Shown: positions 1 to 8,714, counted from the first letter of the stretch. The stretch: DNA of 64,000 bases from JACVRW01 sp963837445 (GCA_963837445.1 CAWINK010000020.1:248001-312000); one strand, 5' to 3'. Made by a program: numbers and translations. Notes: generated by a model not told the origin, from the sequence alone.

Positions 1-790
1 TGACCACGAAGGTCGCGAGGGACTCGCCCTCCACGTCCTCGGCGATCACCAGGATCGGCTTGCCCGACTGGATCACCTGCTCCAGCACCGGGAGGATGTC
101 CCGCACGGAGCCGATCTTCTGGTTGGCGATGAGGATGTACGGATCCTCGAGCACCGCCTCCATGCGCTCCTGGTCGGTGACCATGTAGGGCGAGATGTAG
201 CCCTTGTCGAACTGCATGCCCTCGGTGAACTCGAGGTCCATGCCGAAGGTCTGGCCCTCCTCGACGTTGACCACGCCGTCCTTGCCGACCTTGTCGATCG
301 CGTCGGCGATCACGTCGCCGATCTCGTCGTCCGCGGCCGAGATTGCCGCAACACGAGCGATCTGCTCCTTGCCCGAGATCTCGGTCGAGATCTCCTTGAT
401 GTAGTCGACCACCTGGTCGACCGACTTCTCCACGCCGCGCTTCAGCCCGAGCGGGTTCGCCCCGGCGGCCACGTTCTTCAGGCCCTCGCGCACGATCGTC
501 TGGGCCAGCACGGTGGCGGTGGTGGTGCCGTCGCCCGCAACATCGTTGGTGGCGGTGGCCACCTCGCGTACGAGCTGGGCGCCCTGGTTGGCGAACGGGT
601 CCTCGATCTCGATCTCACGAGCGATCGAAACACCGTCGTTGGTGATCGTCGGTGCGCCGAACTTCTTGTCGATCACGACGTAGCGGCCCTTGGGGCCGAG
701 CGTGACCTTCACGGCGTTCGCGACGGCGTTCACGCCGTCCTCGAGCGCCTTGCGGGCATCGACGTCGTACTTCAGTTCCTTGTGAGCCAT
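1..790 (-). CDS. groEL: Chaperonin GroEL (60 kDa), N-terminal part only
   Basis: ATP-dependent protein-folding chaperonin of the cytoplasm; forms the double-ring cage capped by GroES. The N-terminal 263 residues are visible; the C-terminal half lies beyond the window edge. Visible hallmarks are the start MAHKELKYDVDARKAL, the nucleotide-binding TLGPKGR and VAGDGTTTATVLAQ loops, and the apical-domain stretch FDKGYISPYMVTDQ. The ATG at 790 follows an AGGAGG ribosome site about 9 bases upstream. It lies 12 bases after groES and is probably cotranscribed with it from the CIRCE-controlled promoter. Actinobacteria often carry several groEL copies; whether this is the only one cannot be seen. Confidence 0.97.
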   Translation of the reverse strand, partial: MAHKELKYDVDARKALEDGVNAVANAVKVTLGPKGRYVVIDKKFGAPTITNDGVSIAREIEIEDPFANQGAQLVREVATATNDVAGDGTTTATVLAQTIVREGLKNVAAGANPLGLKRGVEKSVDQVVDYIKEISTEISGKEQIARVAAISAADDEIGDVIADAIDKVGKDGVVNVEEGQTFGMDLEFTEGMQFDKGYISPYMVTDQERMEAVLEDPYILIANQKIGSVRDILPVLEQVIQSGKPILVIAEDVEGESLATFVV

Positions 791-802
791 TTGCGTGTCC
801 TC

Positions 803-1096
803 CTAGCCCGCGACCTTGGCGAGCACGTCGGACTCCCGAAGAACCAGGAGATCCTCACCCTCGACCTCGACCTCGGTGCCGCCGTACTTCGAATACAGGA
901 CCTCGTCGCCCTCGGCGACGTCGAGCGGGATGCGCTTGTCGCCATCCTCGTCCCACTTACCCTCACCGACCGCGAGGACCTTGCCGCGCTGCGGCTTCTC
1001 CTTGGCGGTGTCGGGGAGGACGATGCCGCTCGCGGTGGTCTCCTCCTCCTCGAGCGCCTTCACGATCAGGCGATCCCCTAGAGGCTTGAGATTCAT
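803..1096 (-). CDS. groES: Co-chaperonin GroES (10 kDa)
   Basis: Heptameric lid of the GroEL folding chamber. The 97 residues match the family length. The sequence begins MNLKPLGDRLIVKALEEEE, has the mobile-loop region TTASGIVLPDTAKEKPQ that contacts GroEL, and contains the conserved EGDEVLYSKYGGTEVE. The ATG at 1096 is preceded by GGAGGT with 7-base spacing. It is first in the groES-groEL operon; a CIRCE inverted repeat lies 32 bases upstream, so heat-inducible repression by HrcA is expected (the hrcA gene is not in the window). Confidence 0.97.
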   Translation of the reverse strand: MNLKPLGDRLIVKALEEEETTASGIVLPDTAKEKPQRGKVLAVGEGKWDEDGDKRIPLDVAEGDEVLYSKYGGTEVEVEGEDLLVLRESDVLAKVAG

Positions 1097-1128
1097 GCGT
1101 GTTACCTCCGTAGACAGGTTCTTGAGGC

Positions 1129-1153
1129 TGGCACTCTAGCAGTGAGAGTGCCA
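1129..1153. promoter_or_regulatory. CIRCE operator (HrcA-binding inverted repeat)
   Basis: A perfect inverted repeat TGGCACTC - 9 bases - GAGTGCCA lies 32 bases upstream of groES. The CIRCE consensus is TTAGCACTC-N9-GAGTGCTAA, so the core GCACTC/GAGTGC and the 9-base spacer match exactly, with the outer TTA replaced by TG. It is the binding site of the heat-shock repressor HrcA in many bacteria. Confidence 0.93.
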
Positions 1154-1196
1154 AAAGGAACCGGCCTTTCCGCGGCCGGCCAGGCTTCGCGGGGGT

Positions 1197-1216
1197 CCGG
1201 GGGCGCGAGCCCCCGG
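1197..1216 (-). terminator. GC-rich hairpin after the ASCH gene
   Basis: An 8-bp perfect stem CCGGGGGC/GCCCCCGG closes a GCGA (GNRA) tetraloop 8 bases beyond the ASCH gene stop. No strong T run follows on either strand, so termination efficiency is uncertain, but its place between the crp-pcm-nudix-ASCH run and the groES promoter fits a terminator. Confidence 0.5.
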
Positions 1217-1223
1217 CTGGCAT

Positions 1224-1622
1224 CTAGTTTTGGGCGGGCGCGTCCCGGCGCATGCGCTCCTGGATCTCCGACGGGCGGTCTGAGATCTGGGAGAAGCGCA
1301 CCACGGTCACGATGTCGTCCGTCTCGACCTTGCGGCCGTAGATCTGCTCCAGGAAGTGGACCATCTCGTCGAGCCGGCGGAACTCCGGGTTGTCGTGCTC
1401 GATGTCCCGCGGCGAGAGGTCCTGGACTCGCTTGACCTCGACGCTGTCGATCACCGCGTCGAAGATCTTCTGGCGCGGCGAGTGCTGGAAGCCGACCGTG
1501 ATCATCACGACCTCGCCCTTGCGGTACTTCTTGCCCTTGTCGCCGAGGCGAATCGTGGCGGTCTTGCGCCCACGCTTCAGCTGGTCCACGAAGACGGGCG
1601 AGTAGAAGTTGAGGACGAACAC
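1224..1622 (-). CDS. ASCH-domain-like protein
   Basis: A 132-residue soluble protein that looks like an ASCH-type (PUA-like) RNA-binding domain: early basic segment GRKTATIRLGDKGKKYRKGE, then beta-rich sequence and a C-terminal half with FLEQIYGRKV and DIVTVVRFSQI. ASCH proteins are thought to bind RNA or modified nucleosides; the exact role here is unknown. It lies 10 bases after the Nudix gene and is probably the last member of the crp-pcm-nudix-ASCH run. The family call rests on motif impression only. Confidence 0.6.
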   Translation of the reverse strand: MFVLNFYSPVFVDQLKRGRKTATIRLGDKGKKYRKGEVVMITVGFQHSPRQKIFDAVIDSVEVKRVQDLSPRDIEHDNPEFRRLDEMVHFLEQIYGRKVETDDIVTVVRFSQISDRPSEIQERMRRDAPAQN

Positions 1623-1632
1623 GCCGGGCAGC

Positions 1633-2049
1633 CTACTTGCCTTTCGCGAGTCGCGAAAGCGCGGTCTTCGCCATCTCCTTCTCGCCTCGGTAGGCCAGCC
1701 TCGCGGGTGCCTCCTCGAGCGGTATCCAGAGCGCCTCCTCGACCTCGTGGTCGTGGTCCTCGAGCCGCCCCGAGCGGTAGCGGAAGAGGAAGAAGCTCAC
1801 GATCTTCAGCACGCGGTCGCCGTCACGGACGTACCAGTAGCGGATGTCTCCGAGCTTCTCGACGGGCGCGGCCTCGAGCCCCGTCTCCTCGCGCACCTCG
1901 CGCAGGGCGGCCTCCTGCGCGGACTCGCCCTGCTCGGGGTGGCCCTTCGGCAGGGCGAGGATCCGGTCGCGCACGCGCACCACCGCCACGAACGGGCGGC
2001 CCCTCAGGTTGCGGATTACGAGTCCGCCGGAGGAGAACTCGCGGATCAT
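1633..2049 (-). CDS. Nudix hydrolase
   Basis: Hydrolyses a nucleoside diphosphate linked to another moiety; substrate not determinable. The Nudix box fits GX5EX7REUXEEXGU: GHPEQGE, seven residues, then REVREETGL, at about residues 55-77. 138 residues is the usual single-domain length. The KGHPEQGE and following SFFLFRYRSG context resembles MutT/Ap4A-type members. The start ATG overlaps the pcm stop (ATGA, 2046-2049), indicating translational coupling. Confidence 0.9.
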   Translation of the reverse strand: MIREFSSGGLVIRNLRGRPFVAVVRVRDRILALPKGHPEQGESAQEAALREVREETGLEAAPVEKLGDIRYWYVRDGDRVLKIVSFFLFRYRSGRLEDHDHEVEEALWIPLEEAPARLAYRGEKEMAKTALSRLAKGK

Positions 2050-2687
2050 GGCTCGCCGGTGACGAGCGGCACGAAGCGCACGCCCGTCACGACCTCCGCC
2101 TCGCCCTCGCGGAAGCAGATCAGCTGCTCGCGCCCGCCGCGCTCCACCGGGCAGGCGAGTGCGGCGCCCGGCGCGAGCTGGTCGAGCAGCGCGGGCGGAG
2201 GCTCGTCGCGCGCCGTGGCGGTCACCGAGATGCCTCCGAACGGGGCGCGATCGGGCGCGCCGAGCGAGCCGTCGCCCACCCGCACCTCGACGTTCTGGTA
2301 GCCCAGCTTGTCCAGGGTCTCCTCCGCGTCGCGGGCGAGGCTCTCGTATCGCTCGATCGTGATCACCTCACGCGCGACCAGCGACAGCACGGCCGCCGCG
2401 TAGCCCGACCCGGTGCCCACCTCGAGCACGGTCTCGGAGCCGTCCAGCGCGAGCAGCTGGGCCATGCAGGCCACGATCCACGGCTGGGACATGGTCTGGC
2501 CCTCGCCGATCCGAACGGCGCCGTCGCGGTACGCGCGCCGGCGCTGGTCGGAGGGGAGGAAGAGCTCGCGGGGAACGGTCGCCATCGCGGCCAGCACGCG
2601 TTCGTCGTGGATCCCGCGCCGTCGCAGCTGACGCGTGACCATGCGGGCGCGCTCAGTGGATGTAGTTCCGGAGTCGTCCGGGGTCAT
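2046..2687 (-). CDS. pcm: Protein-L-isoaspartate O-methyltransferase
   Basis: Methylates abnormal L-isoaspartyl residues using S-adenosylmethionine, starting their repair. About 213 residues. Seen: MATVPRELFLP, the family signature IGEGQTMSQPWIVA, and the SAM-binding loop VLEVGTGSGYAAAVL. The ATG at 2687 overlaps the upstream crp gene by 35 bases and has GGAAAGGT before it; an ATG at 2642, just after the crp stop, is the alternative. Coupled to crp upstream and to the Nudix gene downstream. Confidence 0.92.
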   Translation of the reverse strand: MTPDDSGTTSTERARMVTRQLRRRGIHDERVLAAMATVPRELFLPSDQRRRAYRDGAVRIGEGQTMSQPWIVACMAQLLALDGSETVLEVGTGSGYAAAVLSLVAREVITIERYESLARDAEETLDKLGYQNVEVRVGDGSLGAPDRAPFGGISVTATARDEPPPALLDQLAPGAALACPVERGGREQLICFREGEAEVVTGVRFVPLVTGEP

Positions 2688-3345
2688 GCACGGTGACCTT
2701 TCCGCGACCCAGGGTGACAATTCCGGCGCGTTCAAGCGTCGCCAGGAAGCGGCTCGCGCTCTCGCGCGACGTGCCGGCGAGGTGAGCGATCTCCGCCTGC
2801 GTGGACTTGATCAGCACATCCTCCTGCGGGGCGCCGTCTGCCTGGCGCGAGATCGTCTGCGCGAGCAGGGCGCTCGCCACTCGGCCCGCCACCGTCTGGA
2901 ACGACTGCTGGAGCAGACGCTCATTCGTGCGGCTCACGCGCTCGGCAAGGCTGGCGAGCAGCTTCAGCGCGATGTCGGGGTTGCGGCTGATAAGCCGCTG
3001 GACGTCGGTGGCGAGGAGCGCCACGGCGCTCGTGGCCTCGATCGCCTCGGCGGTGGCCGACCGCGTGTCGCCGCGGAACATCGCGAGCTCGCCGAAGAGC
3101 ATGCCCGTGCGCAGCTCCGCGAGCGCCACCATGCGCCCATCCTGATGCTCGCGCGTGAGCACGACCGCGCCCGATCGCAGCAGGTAGCAGGTGTCGCCCA
3201 CGTCGCCCTCGCGGAAGATCACCTCGCCCTTGTCCCAGTGGCGCGGCACGGCCACCTGGGCCACCTCATGAAGCTCGCGATCCTCGAGACCGCCGAAGAC
3301 CTCGGTGTTGGCGAGAAGGAGAGCCGTGTCCTGCCCGGTGGCCAT
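2653..3345 (-). CDS. Crp/Fnr-family transcriptional regulator
   Basis: Cyclic-nucleotide-binding-fold transcription factor, about 230 residues. N-terminal beta-barrel with GEVIFREGDVGDTCYLLRSG and FGELAMFRGDTRSA (the PBC-like loop), a long dimer helix, then a winged helix with TSRESASRFLATLERAG, which carries the E-S-R signature of the DNA-recognition helix. No cysteine cluster for an FNR-type Fe-S centre is seen. The start ATG 3345 is chosen because a -10 box GATTAT (3353-3358, minus strand) lies 7 bases upstream, giving a leaderless transcript; ATG 3354 is the alternative. Heads the crp-pcm-nudix-ASCH run and diverges from ilvA. Confidence 0.9.
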   Translation of the reverse strand: MATGQDTALLLANTEVFGGLEDRELHEVAQVAVPRHWDKGEVIFREGDVGDTCYLLRSGAVVLTREHQDGRMVALAELRTGMLFGELAMFRGDTRSATAEAIEATSAVALLATDVQRLISRNPDIALKLLASLAERVSRTNERLLQQSFQTVAGRVASALLAQTISRQADGAPQEDVLIKSTQAEIAHLAGTSRESASRFLATLERAGIVTLGRGKVTVHDPGRLRNYIH

Positions 3346-3351
3346 GAGGCG

Positions 3352-3358
3352 CATAATC
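3352..3358. promoter_or_regulatory. Overlapping divergent -10 boxes for crp and ilvA
   Basis: The sequence CATAATC reads as -10 CATAAT on the plus strand, 8 bases before the ilvA GTG, and as GATTAT on the minus strand, 7 bases before the crp ATG. Both genes would be leaderless, and polymerase could occupy only one direction at a time. Confidence 0.55.
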
Positions 3359-3365
3359 CCACCTT

Positions 3366-4604
3366 GTGGCCGTCGCCCCTGAAGAAGTCGTGACCTACGC
3401 CGACGTGGAGGACGCCGCGCGCGCACTCGCGGGCCGCGTCCGCGAGACGCCGCTGCTCTCCTCGGGCGAGCTGTCCCGGCGCCTGGACGCGCGCGTGCTG
3501 CTGAAGGCGGAGAACCTCCAGCTCACAGGCTCGTTCAAGGCGCGCGGCGCCACGCACATGATCCGCGCGCTTCCGCGCGAGAAGTTGGCTGCGGGGGTGG
3601 TTGCGGCCAGCGCGGGAAACCACGCGCAGGCGGTGGCGTACGCCGCGCGCGACGCCGGAGCCCACGCGGTGCTCGTGATGCCCGCGCAGGCACCGCTGGC
3701 CAAGGTTGCGGCCGTGCGCCAGTACGGCGGCGAGGTGCGGTTCGTGGACGCCGGCTACGACGAGGCGGGAGCCGAGGCGGAGCGGCTGGCCGAGTCCGAG
3801 GGCCTCACTGTCGTTCACGCGTTCGACCAGGCGCAGGTCGTGGCCGGACAGGGCACGATCGGACTGGAGCTGGCCCGCCAGGCGCCGGACCTGAAGCTGG
3901 TGGTGGTACCGCTCGGTGGCGGCGGGCTCGCGAGCGGCATCGGCCTTGCGCTGGCCGGCGCCCTCGAGGGCGTGCGCGTGGTGGGAGTGCAGGCCGAGGC
4001 CTGCGCCCCCTATATCGACTCGCTTGCCGCGGACCGTCCCATCGGCGCGCGCTCCGCCAACACGATCTGCGATGGCATCGCCGTGAAGCGACCGGGCGAC
4101 TTCACCCTGCCGCTGGTGCAGCGCTACGTCGACGAGGTCGTGACCGTGTCGGACGACGAGGTGGCGCAGGCGATGGTCCTGCTGCTCGAGCGCTCGAAGC
4201 TCGTGGTGGAGGGCGCCGGCGCGGTGGCGGTGGCCGCGCTCATGCATGGCCGCGTCGGGGCACCGGAGAGCGGCGAGGTCTGCGCCGTGCTCTCGGGCGG
4301 CAACGTGGACGCCTCGCTCCTGTCCGAGTGCATCCGGCTGGGAGAGACGGCCGCCGGGCGGCGGATGGTGCTCTCAACCGTGGTGCCGGACAGGCCCGGC
4401 GCGCTCGCCGGCCTGCTCCGCGTCGTTGCTGACCACGGCGGCAACGTCGTGGACGTAGAGCACCTGCGCGACGGCCTCGAGATCCACGTGCGCGAGACGG
4501 CCATCAAGCTGGTGCTCCAGACGCGCGGAAACGAGAACAGCCAGGAGATCCTCGACGCCGCGCGCGCCGAGGGCTTCTCGGTGCGTGTGGAGACCGAGGC
4601 CTAG
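3366..4604 (+). CDS. ilvA: Threonine ammonia-lyase (with C-terminal ACT domain)
   Basis: PLP-dependent deamination of threonine to 2-oxobutyrate, the first step towards isoleucine. 412 residues: catalytic domain with the PLP lysine in GSFKARGA (about K58), ASAGNHAQ, and the phosphate-binding GGGGLASG near residue 183; then an ACT domain (about residues 335-405, VVPDRPGALAGLLRVVADHG). The short single-ACT form resembles TdcB-like enzymes rather than two-ACT biosynthetic IlvA. The GTG at 3366 is 8 bases after -10 CATAAT; a GTG at 3390 preceded by GAAGAAG is an alternative. Its stop shares bases with the convergent carboxypeptidase stop. Confidence 0.93.
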   Translation: MAVAPEEVVTYADVEDAARALAGRVRETPLLSSGELSRRLDARVLLKAENLQLTGSFKARGATHMIRALPREKLAAGVVAASAGNHAQAVAYAARDAGAHAVLVMPAQAPLAKVAAVRQYGGEVRFVDAGYDEAGAEAERLAESEGLTVVHAFDQAQVVAGQGTIGLELARQAPDLKLVVVPLGGGGLASGIGLALAGALEGVRVVGVQAEACAPYIDSLAADRPIGARSANTICDGIAVKRPGDFTLPLVQRYVDEVVTVSDDEVAQAMVLLLERSKLVVEGAGAVAVAALMHGRVGAPESGEVCAVLSGGNVDASLLSECIRLGETAAGRRMVLSTVVPDRPGALAGLLRVVADHGGNVVDVEHLRDGLEIHVRETAIKLVLQTRGNENSQEILDAARAEGFSVRVETEA

Positions 4605-6865
4605 CGCGGCCTGGCGCGCCTGCGTACGCGACGCTCGGCGGGCGCGAGGGACTCGTTGCCGGCCCACCGGGCGAAGGCCTGGAACGTGACGCGCGTTCCC
4701 TTCCTGCGCAGCGCCTTCGGCAGCTTGCGACGCGCGATCCTGAAGCTCCGCTCGAAGCGGCAGCGCTCGTCGAGGCCCGCCCTGCGCCTCCCCACCCGGC
4801 GTGCCCGGGCGAGTATCGCCACGGTCACAACACCGTCGCAGCGCTCGAAGTCCCCGACGCGTCGCAGGGAGCCCGTCACGCGGACGCGGTAGACGTGGCC
4901 TCTGAGGCGGGCCGCGAGCGCGAGCCTGATCCTTGGCCGAGCGCGAAGGTCGGGGTCGGGGGGCGGCGCCACGGAGCTGCAGGCGTTCGGGCCGAGCTCC
5001 TGCGTCTCTCCGCGGGCGATGGCGAGTTCCTGCGTCGCCTCCACGACGCCCTCGGGCCGTTCGCAGGTGAGCGTCCAGCGCTCGCCTGGGTTGAGTGGTC
5101 GCGACGACTGGTTCACGTGCCACTCGAAGCGCCCGGAGGGGGGCACCTCGATGCTTGTGTCGAAGCGCTCGGAGGTCGGCGAGCCGACCGAGGTCCTGTT
5201 GGTGAAGGACTTCGTCAGCCGCAGGATCGTTCCGGCGGGCGCGCCGCCCGTGAGCACCGCGTGATGAGCAGGGTTCGCTGCGCTCTCCATCGCCACGTAG
5301 TAGGCCCCGCGATTGCCGTCGCCCGGCACGGTGCTGCCGTCGTAGTTCTGGACCACCAGGGCGTAGGACGGGTGGGAGCCCGAATTCCCGATCTCGAAGA
5401 CGTAGCCGAGGCCACCCGTCGTGTAGTAGCTCCAGCCGTCGGTTGTGCCGACGTGGTCGTAGCCGATCTGGTACGAGAAGACGTTGCTGTAGCCGTTCTC
5501 GGCGGCCATCGCCGCGCCAACCCCGCGGTAGAGCGTTTCATCGGGCGCGGCGGGCTCGGAGCTCGTGCCGGGCTGGCGGAGGATCAGGTTCCCGGAGGTG
5601 TGGTTGGTGATCATCATCACCACCTGCCGGCTCGAGATCAGCTCGCGGATGTTCTGGGCCTCGGGCTCGGAGAACGGCGCGACGCCGCGGTAGTTGCCAG
5701 ACGTCGGAGAGCTGCTCGACCCCACTCCGCCCCAGAGGTCGCCGTAGTTGCGGTTCACGTCGACGCCCTGGCTGGCGAAGCAGCCGGCGGCGCTGCAGTT
5801 CTTTCGGTGGTTCTCGGCGGCTGTTGCCGTCTCGCCGGAACCGAGACCGTCACCATGGCCGTTCGCCTCGCCGGCCTCGCGCGAGAAGTTGAAGCCATCC
5901 GGGTTCACGACAGGCACGATGATCGTCCGGACGCGATCGACGAGCGTTCGGGTGCGCGCTTCCCCGGCGCGGTAACCATTGATCAGCTCGTACGCCCACT
6001 CCATCGGGTGCTCGCCAGCGGGCCATTCGTTGGCGTGGTGCATGCCGAGCTGCAAGTAGACCGGCTTGCCGTCGCGCGCGCCCGGGTTGCTGGTGATCTC
6101 GAGACCCTCCACCGGCCGCCCCTGCCGGCTCGTGTGCCTGAGCGTGAACAGCCTCACGAGATCGGGGTTGGCGGCGGCGAGCGCCTTCATCTCGTTGCCG
6201 TAATCGGCGAGGCGCCGGTATGTGCCCGAGCGTCCGCTTGGCAGCGCGGCGGCCCGCGCGATCGGGCGCGCGGCCGCGGCGGCGGTCGTGTAAGCGAAGC
6301 CTGCGGAGCGCAGGCGTGCGGCGTCGCGCGCGCCGTGCAGCACGACCCACACGAAGCCGCGTCCGGCGTTCTCGGTCAGGTCGAGGTCCATGCGCGCCAG
6401 CCGCCGCTTGTGTGCAGGCGTGGGTGTGGCCACGCGCACCAGCAACGCCCGCTCGCGCAGACGCCGCGCCGCGATCCGCTCGAGAACGACGCTGATGCGT
6501 GCTCCCCGCGCGGGTCCCGAGCGACGGCACGCTCGCAGGGTGAGCCTGTCCCCGCGCCTCACAAAGCCGCTCGCCACCTCGGTGGCTCCTCGGTACGCCG
6601 ACGCGGCCACGGCCCCGCCGCCGGCGCTCCTGAACACCGCGAGATCCCAGTCGCCGGAGGACGCGCCGAGCCGCGCGGTGAGGTAGCCGCCGGCGGGTGC
6701 CGTGAGGCTCGTCCGCGCCGTGCCAGCGCCGCCGTGCGACCGCTCGGAGCAGGTCGTGTTCGCGGCCCTGGCCACGATCACGCGATCGCGCAGCAGCAAC
6801 TCCGAGGCGGATGCCGGAGCGGCGCACACGAACAGGAGGGCGAGGGCAAGGGCCACGCGGGCCAT
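4601..6865 (-). CDS. Secreted M14-family zinc carboxypeptidase
   Basis: Exported metallopeptidase of 754 residues that should remove C-terminal residues from peptides. A signal peptide ends at about ASA (residue 20), followed by a ~110-residue beta-rich N-domain, then the M14 domain: zinc ligands in GMHHANEWPAGE (HxxE), substrate-binding VNPDGFNF and GVDVNRNYG, third ligand in ITNHTSGN, and catalytic Glu in YVFEIGNSG. About 150 C-terminal residues form an arginine-rich tail that resembles tails of two other secreted proteins in this window. A -10 TACGCT lies 7 bases before the ATG, so it is probably leaderless. It ends tail to tail with ilvA. Confidence 0.92.
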   Translation of the reverse strand: MARVALALALLFVCAAPASASELLLRDRVIVARAANTTCSERSHGGAGTARTSLTAPAGGYLTARLGASSGDWDLAVFRSAGGGAVAASAYRGATEVASGFVRRGDRLTLRACRRSGPARGARISVVLERIAARRLRERALLVRVATPTPAHKRRLARMDLDLTENAGRGFVWVVLHGARDAARLRSAGFAYTTAAAAARPIARAAALPSGRSGTYRRLADYGNEMKALAAANPDLVRLFTLRHTSRQGRPVEGLEITSNPGARDGKPVYLQLGMHHANEWPAGEHPMEWAYELINGYRAGEARTRTLVDRVRTIIVPVVNPDGFNFSREAGEANGHGDGLGSGETATAAENHRKNCSAAGCFASQGVDVNRNYGDLWGGVGSSSSPTSGNYRGVAPFSEPEAQNIRELISSRQVVMMITNHTSGNLILRQPGTSSEPAAPDETLYRGVGAAMAAENGYSNVFSYQIGYDHVGTTDGWSYYTTGGLGYVFEIGNSGSHPSYALVVQNYDGSTVPGDGNRGAYYVAMESAANPAHHAVLTGGAPAGTILRLTKSFTNRTSVGSPTSERFDTSIEVPPSGRFEWHVNQSSRPLNPGERWTLTCERPEGVVEATQELAIARGETQELGPNACSSVAPPPDPDLRARPRIRLALAARLRGHVYRVRVTGSLRRVGDFERCDGVVTVAILARARRVGRRRAGLDERCRFERSFRIARRKLPKALRRKGTRVTFQAFARWAGNESLAPAERRVRRRARPR

Positions 6866-6942
6866 CGCCTACAGCGTAGGCCGGGTCCAGTCGGCGCGCT
6901 AGCGCTCGACCGTCCTACCGCTGAGAGTAGGCTGCCGCGCCG

Positions 6943-7842
6943 ATGAAGATCGCCGAGGAGGTTGCCGAGACGCTCGCAGCCGGCGGGCCGGTGGTGGCGC
7001 TCGAGAGCACGATCATCACGCACGGGCTCCCGCGCCCGCGCAACCTCGAGGTCGCACGCCAGGCCGAGGCGGCCGTCCGCGAGGGCGGCGCGCTGCCGGC
7101 AACCATCGCAATGGTCGCCGGCGAGGCGCGCGTCGGACTCGACGGTGAGGCGCTGGCGGCGGTGGCGGAGCGCGACGACGTGGCGAAGTGCGGCGTGCGC
7201 GACCTCGCTCCCCTGGCTGCCAGCGGCGGTTGGGGCGGCACCACCGTGGCGGCCACGGCGCAGCTCGCCGCGCGCGCCGGCATCCGTGTGTTCGCCACCG
7301 GGGGCCTCGGCGGCGTGCATCGCGGCGCGCGCGACAGCTGGGACGAGTCCGCGGACCTCACGACCCTCGCCTCGACCGGGATCGTGGTGGTCTGCGCCGG
7401 GGTGAAATCGATCCTCGACGTGGGCGCCACGCTCGAGCGACTCGAGACGCTGAGCGTGACCGTGCTCGGCTACGGCAGCGACAGCTTCCCCGGCTTCTAC
7501 CTCTCGGACTCGGGCCATCCCGTGGCCTGGCGCGTGGATTCCCCCGCCGAGGTCGCCGCCGTGGCGGCTGCGCGGGCGGAGCTCGGCACCGACGAGCGTG
7601 CCGTGGTGGTGGCAAACCCGCTGCCGCCCGACGAACAGCTCGATCCCGCGCTTCACGACAGCGTGCTGGCCGCCGGGTTTGCAGCGGCGGAGCGCGCCGG
7701 GGTGTCCGGCAAGGACGTGACCCCCTTCCTCCTCGACTTCCTCGCGCGCGAGACCGGCGGCAAGAGTTTGGAGGCGAACGTCCGACTCGTGGTGCGGAAC
7801 GCCGCCCTGGCCGCGCGGATCGCCGCCGAGCTGGCAGTGTGA
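6943..7842 (+). CDS. psuG: Pseudouridine-5'-phosphate glycosidase
   Basis: Splits pseudouridine 5'-phosphate to uracil and ribose 5-phosphate. 299 residues with the family pattern ALESTIITHGLPRPRNLE near the N-terminus, GGWGGTTVAATA, FATGGLGGVHRGA, and CAGVKSILD, including the lysine used for the ring-opened intermediate. The ATG at 6943 lies 9 bases after a TAGGCT -10-like box. Overlaps the following kinase gene by 4 bases (GTGA), forming a compact pseudouridine salvage/breakdown pair. Confidence 0.95.
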   Translation: MKIAEEVAETLAAGGPVVALESTIITHGLPRPRNLEVARQAEAAVREGGALPATIAMVAGEARVGLDGEALAAVAERDDVAKCGVRDLAPLAASGGWGGTTVAATAQLAARAGIRVFATGGLGGVHRGARDSWDESADLTTLASTGIVVVCAGVKSILDVGATLERLETLSVTVLGYGSDSFPGFYLSDSGHPVAWRVDSPAEVAAVAAARAELGTDERAVVVANPLPPDEQLDPALHDSVLAAGFAAAERAGVSGKDVTPFLLDFLARETGGKSLEANVRLVVRNAALAARIAAELAV

Positions 7843-8711
7843 CCCGCCCGCTCGTTCTCGGCGACGTGATGGTGGACGTGGTGGCGCGCCTCTCTGGTCC
7901 GCTTGCGCCGGGCAGCGACTCCCACGCCGTGATCCGCTTCCACGGCGGCGGCTCCGCCGCCAACACCGCAGCCTGGCTGGCACAGGCCGGGGCCAGGCCA
8001 CTCCTGGTGGGTCGCGTAGGGGACGACGAGCGCGGGCGGACCGCACGCGACGAGCTGCGTGCCGCGGGGGTGGAGGCAGCGCTGGCCGTGGATCCCGAGC
8101 TGCCGACCGGCACGTGCATCGTGCTCGTGGGACCCGACGGCGAGCGCACGATGGCTCCCGACGCCGGCGCGAACGATGGTCTGTCGGCTGAGGACCTCTC
8201 CGAGGAGCTGCTCGAGTCCGCCGGCCACCTGCATGTGGCCGGTTACGCGCTGCTCCGAGCCGGATCGCGGCCCGCCGCGCGTGAAGCGATATCGCGCGCG
8301 CTCCAGCGCGGGATCAGCGTCTCGGTGGATCCGTCATCGGCGGCCCTGCTGTCGCCGGAGTTCCTCGACCACGCCGATGGCGCCGGCCTCCTGCTCCCGA
8401 ACGCGGCGGAGGCGCGGATGCTGAGCGGCGGACGCGAGGAGCCTGAGGCGGCAGCGCGGGCGCTTGCCGCCCGCTTCGGCGAGGTGGTGGTCACGCTTGG
8501 CTCGGACGGGGCGCTCTGGACCGACGGCCGTCAGAGCGTGCGCTGTGACGCGGTGCCCGTGGAGGCGGCGGTGGACAGCACGGGGGCCGGAGATGCCTTC
8601 GCGGCCGGCCTGCTGGCGGCCCGCATGGACGGCGCGGAGCCCGCCGAGGCGCTGGCGGCTGGGGCGCGGCTGGCGGCCCGGGCGGTCCGCAAGCCGGGCG
8701 GCCGGCCTTAG
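7839..8711 (+). CDS. psuK: PfkB-family sugar kinase, probable pseudouridine kinase
   Basis: Ribokinase-fold kinase of 290 residues. Features: LGDVMVDVVARL start strand, GGGSAANTAAWLAQAG, and the C-terminal PfkB signature DSTGAGDAFAAGLLAAR with the catalytic Asp. The role as pseudouridine kinase, making the psuG substrate, is inferred from overlap with psuG: the GTG at 7839 shares GTGA with the psuG stop. PfkB kinases are hard to assign by sequence alone, so another nucleoside or sugar substrate is possible. Confidence 0.85.
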   Translation: MTRPLVLGDVMVDVVARLSGPLAPGSDSHAVIRFHGGGSAANTAAWLAQAGARPLLVGRVGDDERGRTARDELRAAGVEAALAVDPELPTGTCIVLVGPDGERTMAPDAGANDGLSAEDLSEELLESAGHLHVAGYALLRAGSRPAAREAISRALQRGISVSVDPSSAALLSPEFLDHADGAGLLLPNAAEARMLSGGREEPEAAARALAARFGEVVVTLGSDGALWTDGRQSVRCDAVPVEAAVDSTGAGDAFAAGLLAARMDGAEPAEALAAGARLAARAVRKPGGRP

Positions 8712-8714
8712 CGC

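Noticed and set aside
6907..6933. Third copy of the 49-bp palindrome upstream of psuG
   Set aside because: Only a 10-base arm matches; the opposite arm and core are missing.
4895..6946. 683-codon plus-strand frame opposite the M14 carboxypeptidase
   Set aside because: Mirror of a well-supported gene; composition typical of antisense GC-rich frames and no domain recognised.
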